Shown here piece by piece: positions 21,107 through 31,887 of a DNA stretch of 64,000 nt. Below the pieces are notes generated by a model. That model had not been told where the DNA came from and ran no database searches. It was given only the letters and a program-made list of their open reading frames with translations. The translations under genes and the position numbers were made by a program. Source of the DNA: Sarocladium kiliense (lineage: Eukaryota; Ascomycota; Sordariomycetes; Hypocreales; Sarocladiaceae); NCBI GenBank assembly GCA_030734395.1, contig JAUZTG010000048.1, positions 868,001 to 932,000 on the forward strand, written 5' to 3'. The stretch's first letter is position 1. Each line of letters begins with the position of its first letter.

Positions 21107-22781
21107 ATGGCAGACCCGGCAGTTGAGAAGCAGGACATCTTTGTCGAAGAGGGCAGACACATTGAGGTGAATCATGATTTGAATCGCCGTGTGCGACGCG
21201 CTGTGAGTCCGAACTTTCAAGAAACTGGCTCTTACTATTCTTTCATCTCCACGTTGCTAATTACTTGCTTCTCACCATAGCTTGATCTCCGTGTGTTGCC
21301 TATTGTCTGCTGTCTTTACGTCCTCTCGTACCTGGACCGTGGAAACATTGGCAATGCAAAGACAGCCGGTGCGCAGGAGGACCTAGGTCTGAGTTCGATG
21401 CAGTGGTCCTGGGTTCTGAACTCATTCTACATCGCCTATATTGCCTTCGAGTGGTCGACGACGCTATGGAAGATCTTCCCGGCGCATATCTATGTCGCAT
21501 GCCTCTGTGTTCTGTAAGAAACCCCACCTGCTTCAATTCCTCTACTGTGCTAACATGAGCGCTTAATAGCTGGGGAACTGCCGCTATGTGCTCTGGTCTG
21601 GCGAATAACTTGGCTCAGCTCGTGGCCTGCCGTGCACTCCTCGGTATATTCGAAGCCACGTTTGGAGCTGGTGCGCCGTACTTCCTATCCATGCTGTACA
21701 AGCGACGTGAACTCGGATTCCGCATGTCCATTCTCTTGAGCATGTCGCCTGTCGCCAACACCTTCGCGTCCAGCCTTGCATATGGCATCACCCACATCAA
21801 GGGTTCCATTCATCCATGGCGTCTTCTGCTGCTTATTGGTATGCCTATCTTTGTCATTGTCTATGGTAACTGCATACTGATCGACGTTTACAGAGGGTGC
21901 TCCTACCATCCTTTTCGCCCCGGTTGTCTACTTCTTCCTCATCGACTCTCCCGGCACTGCCAAGTTCTTCAACGAGGAGGAGAAGACGTACGCCACCGAG
22001 CGCCTGCAAATCGTCGACACGACAGAGAAGCGCGGCGTACAGTGGAAACAGGTGATATTAGGCGTGATCGATTATAAGAACTATGTGCATGGCGCGATGC
22101 ACTTCTGCTGCAACTTCTCCTTCGCCGCTCTGTCCAACTTCCTCCCCACCATCGTTGAGAACATGGGCTACAGCTCCATCAACGCACAAGGCCTCACGGC
22201 ACCCGCCTACCTGGGTGCTGCTCTCTGCTGTCTTGCGGCTGCGTACGCTTCCGACCGGTACGGCAACCGTGGCTTCATCATCGCTGGCTTCGCTACCGTT
22301 GGTGCGATCGGCTATGGTCTGCTCGCTGGTGTGCACGACTCTACTGGAGTGCGCTACTTTGGCATCTGGTGCGCCGCCTGCGGTGTCTTCCCGGCTCTGG
22401 CCTTGAACATCACTTGGCTTCTTAACAACCAGGGCGGCGACTCGAAGAAGGGCGCTGGTCTTGGTATAGTCCTTATCGTTGGTCAGTGCTCGTCGCTGAT
22501 CAGCAGTGTAGTTTTCCCCAAGGAGGATGCGTAAGTGAATTTCAATCTCTAACCTCTGGTGCTCGTGCTAACAGATTACATCTAGGCCAAACTTCGTCAA
22601 GGGCAATGCCATCGGTTGCGCCTTCACAGCCATGATTGTTGTCATGGCCTTGATCATGCACTTCCTCCTTGAGCGCGAGAATAAGCGCAGGGATGAGCTG
22701 CACGGGCCCGTTGACCCCGATCTTGAGGTCGATGTTACGCTCGAGGGCGACAACCACCGCAACTTCCGCTACCTCACATGA
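21107..22781 (+). CDS. MFS permease, anion:cation symporter (Dal5/Tna1-like) family
   Basis: Five exons, 21107-21202, 21281-21513, 21570-21838, 21894-22530 and 22586-22781, join to 476 residues with about 12 hydrophobic segments. The first membrane helix ends in YLDRGNIGNAKTAG, the family-type motif after TM1. The large central loop separates two six-helix halves (FLIDSPGTAKFFNEEEKTYATERL, then FSFAALSNFLPTIVENMGY). Members of this family import carboxylates, vitamins or ureides (allantoate, nicotinate, biotin precursors) with protons. The substrate is unknown, but a carboxylate would suit the neighbouring lyase. All donors are GT[GA]AG[TA] or GTATGC and all joins keep phase. The C-terminal tail is hydrophilic and acidic. 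It is the last gene of the lyase/regulator block. Confidence 0.92.
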
Positions 22782-24882
22782 GACCGGGCCTCGATTGTTA
22801 CTGGCTTCAGGGGGCAGACTATCAGAAGCCTCTGCTTTGTTGTGTCACCGCATTGAAGGCAGGCATCCATGCTGGAATCCAGAAAATCCTTTGGGAAAGA
22901 CAGTTAGTTGTACCTATATTAGCCTCTAATGGAGAAGGGTTGAGAACTTTATGCAAAGCCAACACCAGCACCATATGCCATCAGCGACTATCGCGATGCA
23001 AGCAGTGTTGTCTTGTACAGCCCCCCCTGCAAACACGGCCCATTCGATCACAAAACTGTCGGTTATTCTACTCTCTTAGCTTTGAGTAATGAATGCTCTG
23101 ATGAAATATGCATGGTCCCAAATGACGACTGATGCTCCCACAAATACCATGTCGAGAAACCCCCACTGTCGAGATAGTGACCAGAAATGCAATAAGAATA
23201 ATAAGAAACATAGCAGTAAGGATACTGTACAGTAGTAGGTAGAATAATAAATAGAATAACAAGCAGAATAGCAGGCACTTCGTATCAATACTGAGCCTGT
23301 GTGATTTGATTGACAATTCGCAGCAACAAAGAGCTGTTCTTTGATGTCGCCACTCAGCCGTCATGTCAGTGGCGTTCCGCTACCCGGCATCTGACACGAG
23401 CGCGGCGGTACACTTCACGAATGTCGCAGATGCACTTTTCCTTAAAGAGTAGATCACGTACGTCAATCTTCGTTGCAAAACAGGATCTCTGCCGAAGACC
23501 CTGGATGTAGAAAATTGACTGGCTGCCCAAGGCGTAGGTTGTCCTTGAAAGCTACGTCTTCGTAGATCTGAGGGAGCAACTTGTGCCCAGTATCCCTAGT
23601 CTTGGCTGCTGGAGAGGAGCCGGATGCCAGCATTGTGGCGCGGCGCCCAGCCAGACTACTGAATCGTGAAGACGATCGATCATGTGTATTCCCGAGATGC
23701 TCCAAGCGTAGGAAAAAGGCATAGATATGATCTTGATTGAGCTCTCCATTCGCTCATCGATCTATCCACACACGTAATTGGAGAAATCTAAGAGACTCTT
23801 GCACCGCCTCCTCGGTGAAGTGCTATCACATACATCTCGTGCCGTTTTCAAAAGACTTCCTGGTGGGGTTCCTTGCGACAGTACCTTACTTTAGGCACAA
23901 GTGGTGCATCTCGTGTTCATCATTTAAACGACACCGCTTTCGCTGACCTTTGATTGTGGCGCTTAGACCCTGAATCCTCCCATGCAATTCTGCAAGCCCG
24001 GTGGAGCAGAGCTGATGTGAAGCCTGTGATGCGATAGGACGGCTGTGCCGCCATAGCCAGATTTCTGAGCCCATCCCCGGCTATCAAGTTAGGATAGCCT
24101 TGATGTGGCGACTTTTCGCTTCTTGCTTTTCAGAAACGATGGCCTTCTCCGAAGGACAGGCTATGAGCTCAGTCAGAATGGCTCTCATGGGGAGGGTGCA
24201 CACAAATGCTGTATGTCAGAAATGGGGTTCTAATATTAGGTCCGTGTATATTAACCGTTGGGCTTACCATGAGTCCGGCAATATACGCCTGCCCACATGC
24301 CATACACGAAGTAAGATCTTGGTATTTGAACATCATAGCGATAACAGGACAAGGACACGCTGCCCATCTCAGCAATCGTATATTAACCCTGCAACGTTGC
24401 TTTTGGCAAAGTGATCCCATCCCGGGGTCTCTCGGGGAATGAGATGCTCCGGGCCTACCCAGTCGTGTATGTCCCTGAAGTAGCTACGAACGCCCGACCC
24501 GTCCTGCAGGGCTAGAAGCTGAGCATCCATCAGCGGCGGAATCGGGCAGCTGCGCCTGCAGCATGACGTGCCGTGGCTTGCAGTGCAATATATAAGTGCG
24601 GCAAGTTGACGCATACACGACTTTTCATTCGGCAGTGTCTGTCGGTCGAGCGAGGCGTAGGAGGCGAATCTCTCTTGCGTCAATGGATTCAGGACGTGAG
24701 AGGAGGTGGAGGGAGGGTGATGTGTAATACACGGCACGGATATAAAGAGGGTCAGGAAGAGGATATCGTCAGACGACCATGAAAAGGGTTAAAAGGCAAG
24801 CTTCGGACTCGACCTTCGCAAGTGGTCATTCCTCAATTGAGTCGCAATCTCTCAAATCAGATCGATCATATCCATATTCGCA
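22782..24882. other. Intergenic, 2.1 kb, no gene recognised
   Basis: AT-rich in the first part, with ATA/AATA runs around 23180-23270. Frames up to 122 codons occur but none has a recognisable domain or splice pattern. The last 150 bases form the xylanase core promoter. Confidence 0.5.
24741..24747 (+). promoter_or_regulatory. TATA box of the GH11 gene
   Basis: TATAAAG 142 bp before the xylanase ATG. A further TATATAA lies near 24589. Strong TATA boxes are usual for highly induced secreted enzymes. Confidence 0.5.
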
Positions 24883-25773
24883 ATGGCCTTTGCCAAAACT
24901 CTAGGATTTCTAACCCTAGCCGTGGGAGCTCTTGCAGCCCCATACGGCCCTGAGCATCCTGCTCTTGAGTCTAGGCAGACCAGCAACCCTCACTGGTACA
25001 AGTACTGGGCGAATGATAAGGCTGTTGTTGAGGCCCAGAACCTTGACGGCGGTAAATTCATCGTCGAGTGGGATGAACCTAATGGAGGCAACTTTGTCAT
25101 CGGAAAGGGTTACCAGACTGGCCGTGAAACGTGAGTCTTCGTGTTTGTTTCTTTCATTCTGCCATGGGAACCTACTTCATCTTCGTCAATGATGCCAGGC
25201 TCGCATCAATCTGAATGGAAACTGATATCAGATCAGCAAATTCAACTACTCTGGAACATTCACGCCCGGTAGCAACTCGAACACCTACCTGGCCCTTTAC
25301 GGCTGGACCTACGGTCCCACGGTACGCCCTCCTCGGTACCAAACTCTGAACTAGAAAACTGACAAGCCTCCCAGAGCGAATACTACGTGATGGAATCCTT
25401 CGGCGTCCACCATCCAGCCGACAACCCCAACAGCACCTGCTACGGTCACTTTAAATCCGACGGCGGCACCTACGAGATCTGGGACAAGTACAACGGCAAC
25501 ATCCACCAACTCTGGTCCGTCCGCACGACCCGCCGCGTCGGCGGCACCATCACAACCAGGAACCACTTCCGCGCTTTTGAGGCTGCTGGCCTGAAGCTGG
25601 GAAGACAGGGTGAGATGATCATTGGGATTGAAGGGCAGTGGGGATCGGGACATGCGACGATTACGGCGGGCGTACGGCCGACTACTACGGTGAAGGAGAG
25701 TGCGACGCCGACTACGAGGACGCAGGTTAAGACAAAGACGGGTACTTGTACTGCGACGCTTGATATTAGTTAA
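24883..25773 (+). CDS. Divergent GH11 endo-1,4-beta-xylanase
   Basis: Exons 24883-25130, 25237-25321 and 25375-25773 join to 243 residues. A signal peptide (cleavage after ALAAP or at the SRQ propeptide end) precedes the GH11 beta-jelly roll: NGGNFVIGKGYQTGRE, KFNYSGTFTPG, YLALYGWTYGPT. The nucleophile lies in SEYYVMESFG (E113) and the acid/base in IGIEGQWGSGHA (E197), so both catalytic Glu are kept. WSVRTTRRVGGTITTRNHF is the thumb-to-cord region. The acceptor at 25236 is the only nearby one that gives the conserved YSGTF frame without a stop. Compared with standard GH11 enzymes the sequence is divergent, with a Cys in the PNSTCYGHF loop and a basic Thr/Lys tail (about residues 205-243) in place of a CBM. 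It is extracellular and presumably hydrolyses xylan. Confidence 0.9.
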
Positions 25774-28116
25774 GCGTTGGAGTAGATCCTGCGGGCGGAA
25801 AGTGAGGAGACTCCGCACTATTTCTCCCATGACAATTATAGCTCCGTTTTGAATATAACCGTATCTATCAGAAGACTCTCAAGCCAGGCATTGAAACAAT
25901 ACTGCCATAGTCACTTGGAAAATAGATATAACTACACCTTAAGAGAGTTGCGACACACGGGTGAAATAAGGTTATTAATCTCACGTGGTCGCAACCTCAG
26001 CGCATCGATGCGGATCGCATGAAGTTCGTGCGGCACTTTCCGGGTCAATCACACATGAACACGCCGATCACCATTTAATGCTGTATAACTCAATCCAAGC
26101 CATTGGGAGGAGGGTTGCACCAATGGACAAAGTGCTGTCAATGTTGCAGGATGTTGTATATTATGTTGCAATATCGTGGACACCACTTGGGTCTTTGCCT
26201 TTAAACTGATCACGGATCTGACAGAGGTGTGAGGCTCAGTTGCTATCACCCAGATTCGCAATCACAGTGTTCCATTGTTCACCATGAGTCTACTGATTCC
26301 ATGCACGCTTGAGAATAGACAGCGATGCCTTGGAATATCGGCTTGCCGAGCCGGTAAACTCCCGCTGCAAGGTTATCATCGCAGTGGAGTCTCCCAATGT
26401 AGCGAGTTCTCGTCGGCTGCGGCGACATCCTAGGTAGATAACGGAACTCGCTCTGGAGGATAGTATGGAGGTGGTGAAAACTGGTTGCGGAAGCTGTTGA
26501 CGGGCGCCGAGGGCCATCTTTCCAGTCGGCTAACGGTGCTGGCTGAACCTGGACCAGCGCATACGGGATATCATGGACAAGGATGCACGTAATAGCAATC
26601 AAGATACCGGCCAAGATAGGCATCAAGATGGCAACCTCAATAGCCGGTAGGAAACGAGAAGAATAGCTGCCCAATAGGGGAGAGAATACTGGCCAGGTGA
26701 GCCGCGCTCGGTCGAAGGTCAACTCAGCCAATACAAGCACCGCAATCTTCTTGCGACGCGTATCTATTACGATGTAGTCAACGAAGCGACGCATCACGAC
26801 ATCGGAAGCAGTTTCCCTTCTCATCGCATAGAGAGAGTCATGTCTCAGCTCTTAGTCGTCGTGTCAGTCCAAGGCATGCAATTCACCATGGCGTCTTCCT
26901 CCCTCTAATGGCGTCAACGTGGCCCAGTACCTGTTTTTGACACCAACACCCGATGACATCGTCCCATGCATTAACGACCGTCATGTATTCATGAGGTCAT
27001 GCCTTTCCCGGAGTCCCTCGTCCTGGCTTCTTATCAGTGCCTGCTCGGCTGATCAACGGCCATCGGTGGCAGATCCGGGGCTTAGCGGCCGGGGGCGGGT
27101 CTGGCCAAGCACCGACAGCCTCCGACTCCCGGCCGCCGCGTGGCGTTCCGGCAGCCAGCCGGGGGTCACCTTCGGCCTTGGCCTTGTTCTTTTCGCTTCC
27201 CCTTTGCTGGGTTTTATGTAAGGGTTAGGTCATCATGTTGGCCAAATACGAGCCCAAAAGCTGAAGTTTTTTTTATGACCATGTTGCCTCATTGTGTTTG
27301 TGGTCATGTCTCACCTCACATCGGGGATCGTCAGGCTTGTTGCATGCCGGTGTGCCCTTGAAGACTTGGATGGCTGGGAGCATGCCTTTGACCTTACCAA
27401 GTGCTGCTGGTTAACACGGCCTCTTGAGTGTAGCTTCGCACTGGTCGTAGCCTCTTCCTTGGCTTTGCCCTCCCGGAGGATCATTCCCTGCCTCCACAAC
27501 ACCACCATCGTAGTCATGACATCTCCACTCTCGCCGCCCTGGCTCCGAGTCTTTGTTCAGCGGGTCTCAGTCCGACTGCCGCGACGATATCCATTTTCCT
27601 TCATGTTTGCTCCATGATCAAGGCTGGAGACCTAGTTTGACACCGCCTTGGTGGTACTTTAAACATGGGTCTCCCGTCTCCCCCGATGTGGCCGCACCGC
27701 CTGCCGTTCGCTTCGGCCGGCTCGTTCAAGCCTCTTCCGCCCCTTGGCCACCTTCGTTTTTCCTTTATAGTCTCCTTGGCCGGCACTTGTGGCTCTGTGA
27801 CTCGGACTTCTCGAGCTCTTGTTTATGTGAATGACTCAATCTTGAATCCCGGCGATCAGATATTGTGATAGCCTCAATCCGTCTCTAAGGCAGCACCGAC
27901 CGACCACTGATCTCATCCTTCCCTCACCCTAGTCGCCTTCTGCTTCATCATATCGCTTCCTCCCAGCGCTGCATCGTCCCCAACTCCAATCTTACTACGT
28001 CCTCAAACCTGATCACCTAATTTACTGTCTCCTTTTCGCCAACACCTCTGACAATTCCTTTGCATGCGTTCTCCTTGCTCTTCGCCAACCTCGGCGCAGA
28101 AGGCCTGTCTGCCAAG
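25774..28116. other. Intergenic, 2.3 kb, one weak ORF
   Basis: Holds the 3' flank of the xylanase gene, a weak 181-codon ORF on the minus strand (separate entry) and about 1.2 kb of promoter and leader for the sulfate permease, GC-rich at 27050-27190 and pyrimidine-rich from 27880 on. Confidence 0.5.
26279..26824 (-). CDS. Hypothetical ORF with one hydrophobic segment
   Basis: An ATG-started frame of 181 codons. It has one strongly hydrophobic stretch (FLPAIEVAILMPILAGILIAI, about residues 57-77) that could span a membrane; the rest is polar. No domain is recognised and no splice sites extend it convincingly. It may be a fragment of a membrane protein or a chance frame. Confidence 0.2.
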   Translation of the reverse strand: MRRETASDVVMRRFVDYIVIDTRRKKIAVLVLAELTFDRARLTWPVFSPLLGSYSSRFLPAIEVAILMPILAGILIAITCILVHDIPYALVQVQPAPLADWKDGPRRPSTASATSFHHLHTILQSEFRYLPRMSPQPTRTRYIGRLHCDDNLAAGVYRLGKPIFQGIAVYSQACMESVDSW

Positions 28117-28120
28117 ATGA
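28064..28120 (+). promoter_or_regulatory. Upstream ORF overlapping the sulfate permease start (ATGA)
   Basis: An 18-codon frame starts at 28064 and its TGA (28118-28120) overlaps the permease ATG (28117-28119) as ATGA. It encodes two Cys residues. If the transcript starts upstream of 28064 in unspliced form, translation of the permease would depend on leaky scanning or reinitiation. Confidence 0.4.
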
Positions 28121-30673
28121 GCGCAATGAACTTCGTCACCGAGAAGATCCTTGGGATCGATCCCAACGAGCGATACGCACACCAACCCGACAACCTCGAC
28201 AAGCGCGCCTACAATGTGCTTCATCCTGCCGACATCTACCTCGAGCAGGAGCCTACTGTGGGCGAGTGGATCAAGGAGCTGGCTCCTACAAGAGAAGGCG
28301 TCGTCGACTATGTCGTCAGCCTCTTCCCGTCTGCAACTTGGATTACCAGATATCGTGGCGCTTGGCTTCTGGGTGATGTGGTGGCTGGTATCACGATCGG
28401 CCTCGTCGTCGTGCCGCAAGCGATGGCCTACGCTCTTCTGGCTCAGCTGACCCCTGCGTACGGCTTATACACTTCCTTTACCGGCGCTGTTCTATACTGG
28501 CTATTCGGAACATCGAAAGATATTGTGATCGGGGTAAGCAGTTCGAAAGAAAAGAAGAATGCAAAGATTACTGACTTAATTTAGACCACCGCCGTTGGGT
28601 CTCTCCTCGTCGGCCAAGTTATCAGCGCCGTTGATAAGGAATACCCAGGTGAATTCAGCCACGAACAAATCGCCCACAGTCTCAGCCTTCTCTCTGGCGC
28701 TACTCTCCTATTTATCGGCCTTCTGCGACTTGGCTGGATCGTCGAATTCATCCCCTACATCCCTGTATCAGCATTTGTTACCGCAGCCAGCATAACTATC
28801 ATGTCCACCCAAATCCCTACTGCTCTAGGCATCTCCGGCATCAACACTCACGAGCCGCCCTACAAAGTCTTAATCAACACGGCAAAGGCACTTCCAGAAA
28901 CTAGCCTTGATGCTGCTATCGGCCTGACCTGTATCGCCATGCTCTTCATGATCCGCGATTTGTGTGCCTTCATGGAGAGGAGACAGCCCGCCCACAAGCG
29001 CACTTGGTCCTTCATCTCATCGCTTCGCCTGACCTTCGCTATGCTCCTCTACACTCTGATTAGCTATCTGGTCAACAGAAATCTTAGTGCCGAGGATGCG
29101 AAGTTCCGCATAGTTGGCCACATCGATCCTGGCTTCCAGAAGGCCGGCCTGCCTCAGCCAACAGGGAAGCTTCTTGGAGCTGTTCTACCTCAGCTGCCCG
29201 CCGTAGTAGTGATCCTGGTCATCGAGCATATCGCTAGTACGTTTATATGAACCCAACATCAAGTCTAATAGGTACTAATCACAATATGCAGTTGCCAAAG
29301 CTATGGGTCGGCAGTTCAACTATAGTGTCAATCCATCTCAGGAGATCGTCGCCCTAGGGTCAGCCAACCTCTTCAGCCCCTTCGTCGGTGGCTACGTCTG
29401 TACCGGCTCATTTGGTGCCTCAGCAGTTCTATCCAAGGCCGGTGTGCGTACACCTCTGGCTGGCCTGTTCAGTGCCTTGGTGCTTGTTCTAGCTCTCTAC
29501 GTGCTCACGGCTGTCTTCTTCTATATCCCGAACGCGGCACTTGCTGGACTTATCATCCATGCTGTCTGCAACCTCGTTACACCGCCGAAGAACCTACACA
29601 AGTACTGGCTATTGTCGCCACTTGAACTTTTCATCTGGATTGTCGGCGTTGTGCTGGCTATCTTCAAATCCCTTGAGATGTCGATATACGTCGGAATTGG
29701 TCTATCACTCGTCCTCATGATGATTCGCATTGCTAGAACCAAGGGTCAGTTCATGGGTCGGGTCAAGGCCAGGCGTGCCGAACAGAAGGGTTGTGTCCCG
29801 GAAGACCTCGCGTATGACGCAGAAGTCGAGACCAAGCGTATGAGGAACCGCTCGAGTACTGAACGCGATGTCTACCTTCCACTTGACCGAAAGGATGCAA
29901 GCAATCCTCTCATTCAGATTGAGACTCCCTACCCAGGTGTTTTCATCTATCGATTCAACGAGAGCTTCAACTACCTCAACCAGGCTCGTCACATTGCGCT
30001 TCTTATGGAGCACATCCTGAAGCATACCAAACGCAGAACAGAAGAGTACTACGAGAAGGAGTCTGACCGTCTATGGAACGACCCAGGCCCTCAGAAACAT
30101 GCAAAAGACGAAGACCTGCCATATCTTCGCGCAGTAGTGCTCGACTTCGCTACGCTCAACAACATCGATATTACATCCGTTCAAGGTCTCATCGACCTTC
30201 GAAACACCCTTGATCGCCATTGCGCCCCTGATGCAATTGAGCTGCACTTTGCCAACGTTCACAACCGCTGGACGCGGCGCGCCCTTGCTGTTGCCGGCTT
30301 CGGTTACCCGTCAGCGAAGAACAGCGATGCACAGGGCTACTGGCGATCAGCCTACACCATCGCCGCTGTTCTTGACCACGATAACAGCAACTACCAACCA
30401 CGACCATCGACCCTTGCTGACGAGGAGTCCGCGAGGAAAGAAAACTCGGTCCATGTTCTGCAGTCAGACGCGAGCCATGATTCCAGCGACACCGAGGTAG
30501 AGCCACTTCAGTCATCGAAGAAGGAGGCAGCCATCTACGGCGTGGATAGACCATTCTTCCACATTGATCTCCAAGCCGCCGTTGAGTCCGCTGTGCGAGA
30601 CGCTCAGAGGAGGGACAGTCGTGCGACGACTTGCATGCTTTCTAGACCAGCGCCCTGCGTCGCATCTTCTTGA
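28117..30673 (+). CDS. Sulfate permease (SulP/SLC26 family)
   Basis: Exons 28117-28533, 28585-29236 and 29292-30673 join to 816 residues. Corresponds to the proton-coupled high-affinity sulfate transporters of fungi (yeast Sul1/Sul2, Aspergillus SB, Neurospora CYS-14) in the plasma membrane. The SulP signature region is seen in DVVAGITIGLVVVPQAMAYA and LAQLTPAYGLYTSF. The transmembrane core runs to about residue 540, with FSPFVGGYVCTGSFGASAVL inside. A cytosolic STAS domain follows (PYPGVFIYRFNESFNYLN..., VVLDFATLNNIDITSVQGLIDL), interrupted by a charged insertion typical of fungal members. Donors are GTAAGC and GTACGT; both joins restore conserved sequence. ATG 28117 has A at -3; ATG 28126 is an alternative. 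Expression of this class is controlled by sulfur supply in known fungi; an upstream ORF here overlaps the start. Confidence 0.95.
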
Positions 30674-31248
30674 GCGCATTGGCGAACAGTCTTGTTTTGC
30701 CTATTCATTTCCTGGTTTGATGATCATGACAAGATTCCCCTACATGTGTAAGGCGTTTTTGGAGTGTACTTGATGATTTTAAAAGTTTGGGTGGTTATGA
30801 AAGGCCAAGCGAGAGAAATCGCATGGATGAAGCACGGTCTAAATTAGAATCCACATTGAGGTTGCAACTTTGATGGCACATTGAGAGCCCTAGACCTATA
30901 GAATGAATAATTGATAGTTACACTTACAATTTCTCCTCTATTTCTTATGACCTTTGCCCGTTGCATTGCCTAGTAAACCGAGCTGCACGAAGCTGACCAT
31001 GTGCAATCTCCGCGCTATCTTACAATAGCTATTCCAGCCCATAACTACTTCACTGTCCCATGTACTATTAGACCAGTCCCATCACTAATGAATCTAGTTC
31101 TTTATGCACGCAGTTGGGTAGTGACTTGGAGTACAGACCTGGCAGGCTCACCTGCGGAATCGCGGTACGTAGACCTCAGAAGAGCGAGCGATCACGTCGT
31201 GAGGCTCAACACACTCATAAGGCGAGCAGCAGAAGACGGGAAGACATG

Positions 31249-31285
<37 letters not shown>

Positions 31286-31887
31286 GAAACTTGCTACTTC
31301 TCGTTGGTCTTTTGGCAATTCAAAGTGGGCTACCGGTGGGATCGGGAATCATGGCTGTCGACAGCTGCTAGCCAGTGATCACCGTTGGGCATAAGGTAAG
31401 GCATCCCAGATCCAAGGGGATCAGACGGGAGCCAATATCACAATCTGGCCTTTTAATTCGATTCAAAAGAGCCTGCACCAATGAGTGTTGGCACCGCTTT
31501 GTGGGCTTGACAGCGATGGTGGTCTCTGCGCCCACCCGCGAGCTCACCGACAAAGCCTCAAACAGGCACAAACCAAGGCCGTCATCTTTCATCCTGCCTT
31601 TCAGCGCTATTTCTGTGTGAACAAATCCGCCATCTCTCTTGCGATGATTCATGCGTCAATCCATAGTCAAATGGTTCTTAAAGGAGTGGACTCATCACCC
31701 GTGTCGCTATTGCCGATGGAGCAAACAATCGTTACTTCGATGTTCTATTGTCTATTTGGCGTTCTATCGCATATTCCATATTCTCAACTGCAATTTTCAT
31801 CAGAAGCAAAGTATTTCGCCTCTGCAACGTAAATTGGGCTTGATACGACCCTTACACCCGCTACCGAGATTCATATTCCCAACCGTC
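30674..31887. other. Intergenic, 1.2 kb, with a 35-base poly(A) tract
   Basis: No gene seen. The frame of the next gene is open upstream to 31651, but without family support or a better start context. The A tract at 31249-31283 is listed separately. Confidence 0.5.
31249..31283 (+). repeat. Poly(A) tract, 35 bases
   Basis: An uninterrupted run of 35 A. No target-site duplication or retroposon body was found beside it, so it is recorded as a low-complexity tract. Confidence 0.9.

Noticed and set aside
24369..24737. 122-codon minus-strand ORF in the xylanase promoter
   Set aside because: No recognisable feature; crosses TATA-like elements and spans intergenic DNA.
31001..31283. SINE or LINE with poly(A) tail
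   Set aside because: No target-site duplication flanks the A tract and no tRNA-type A/B boxes were found upstream.
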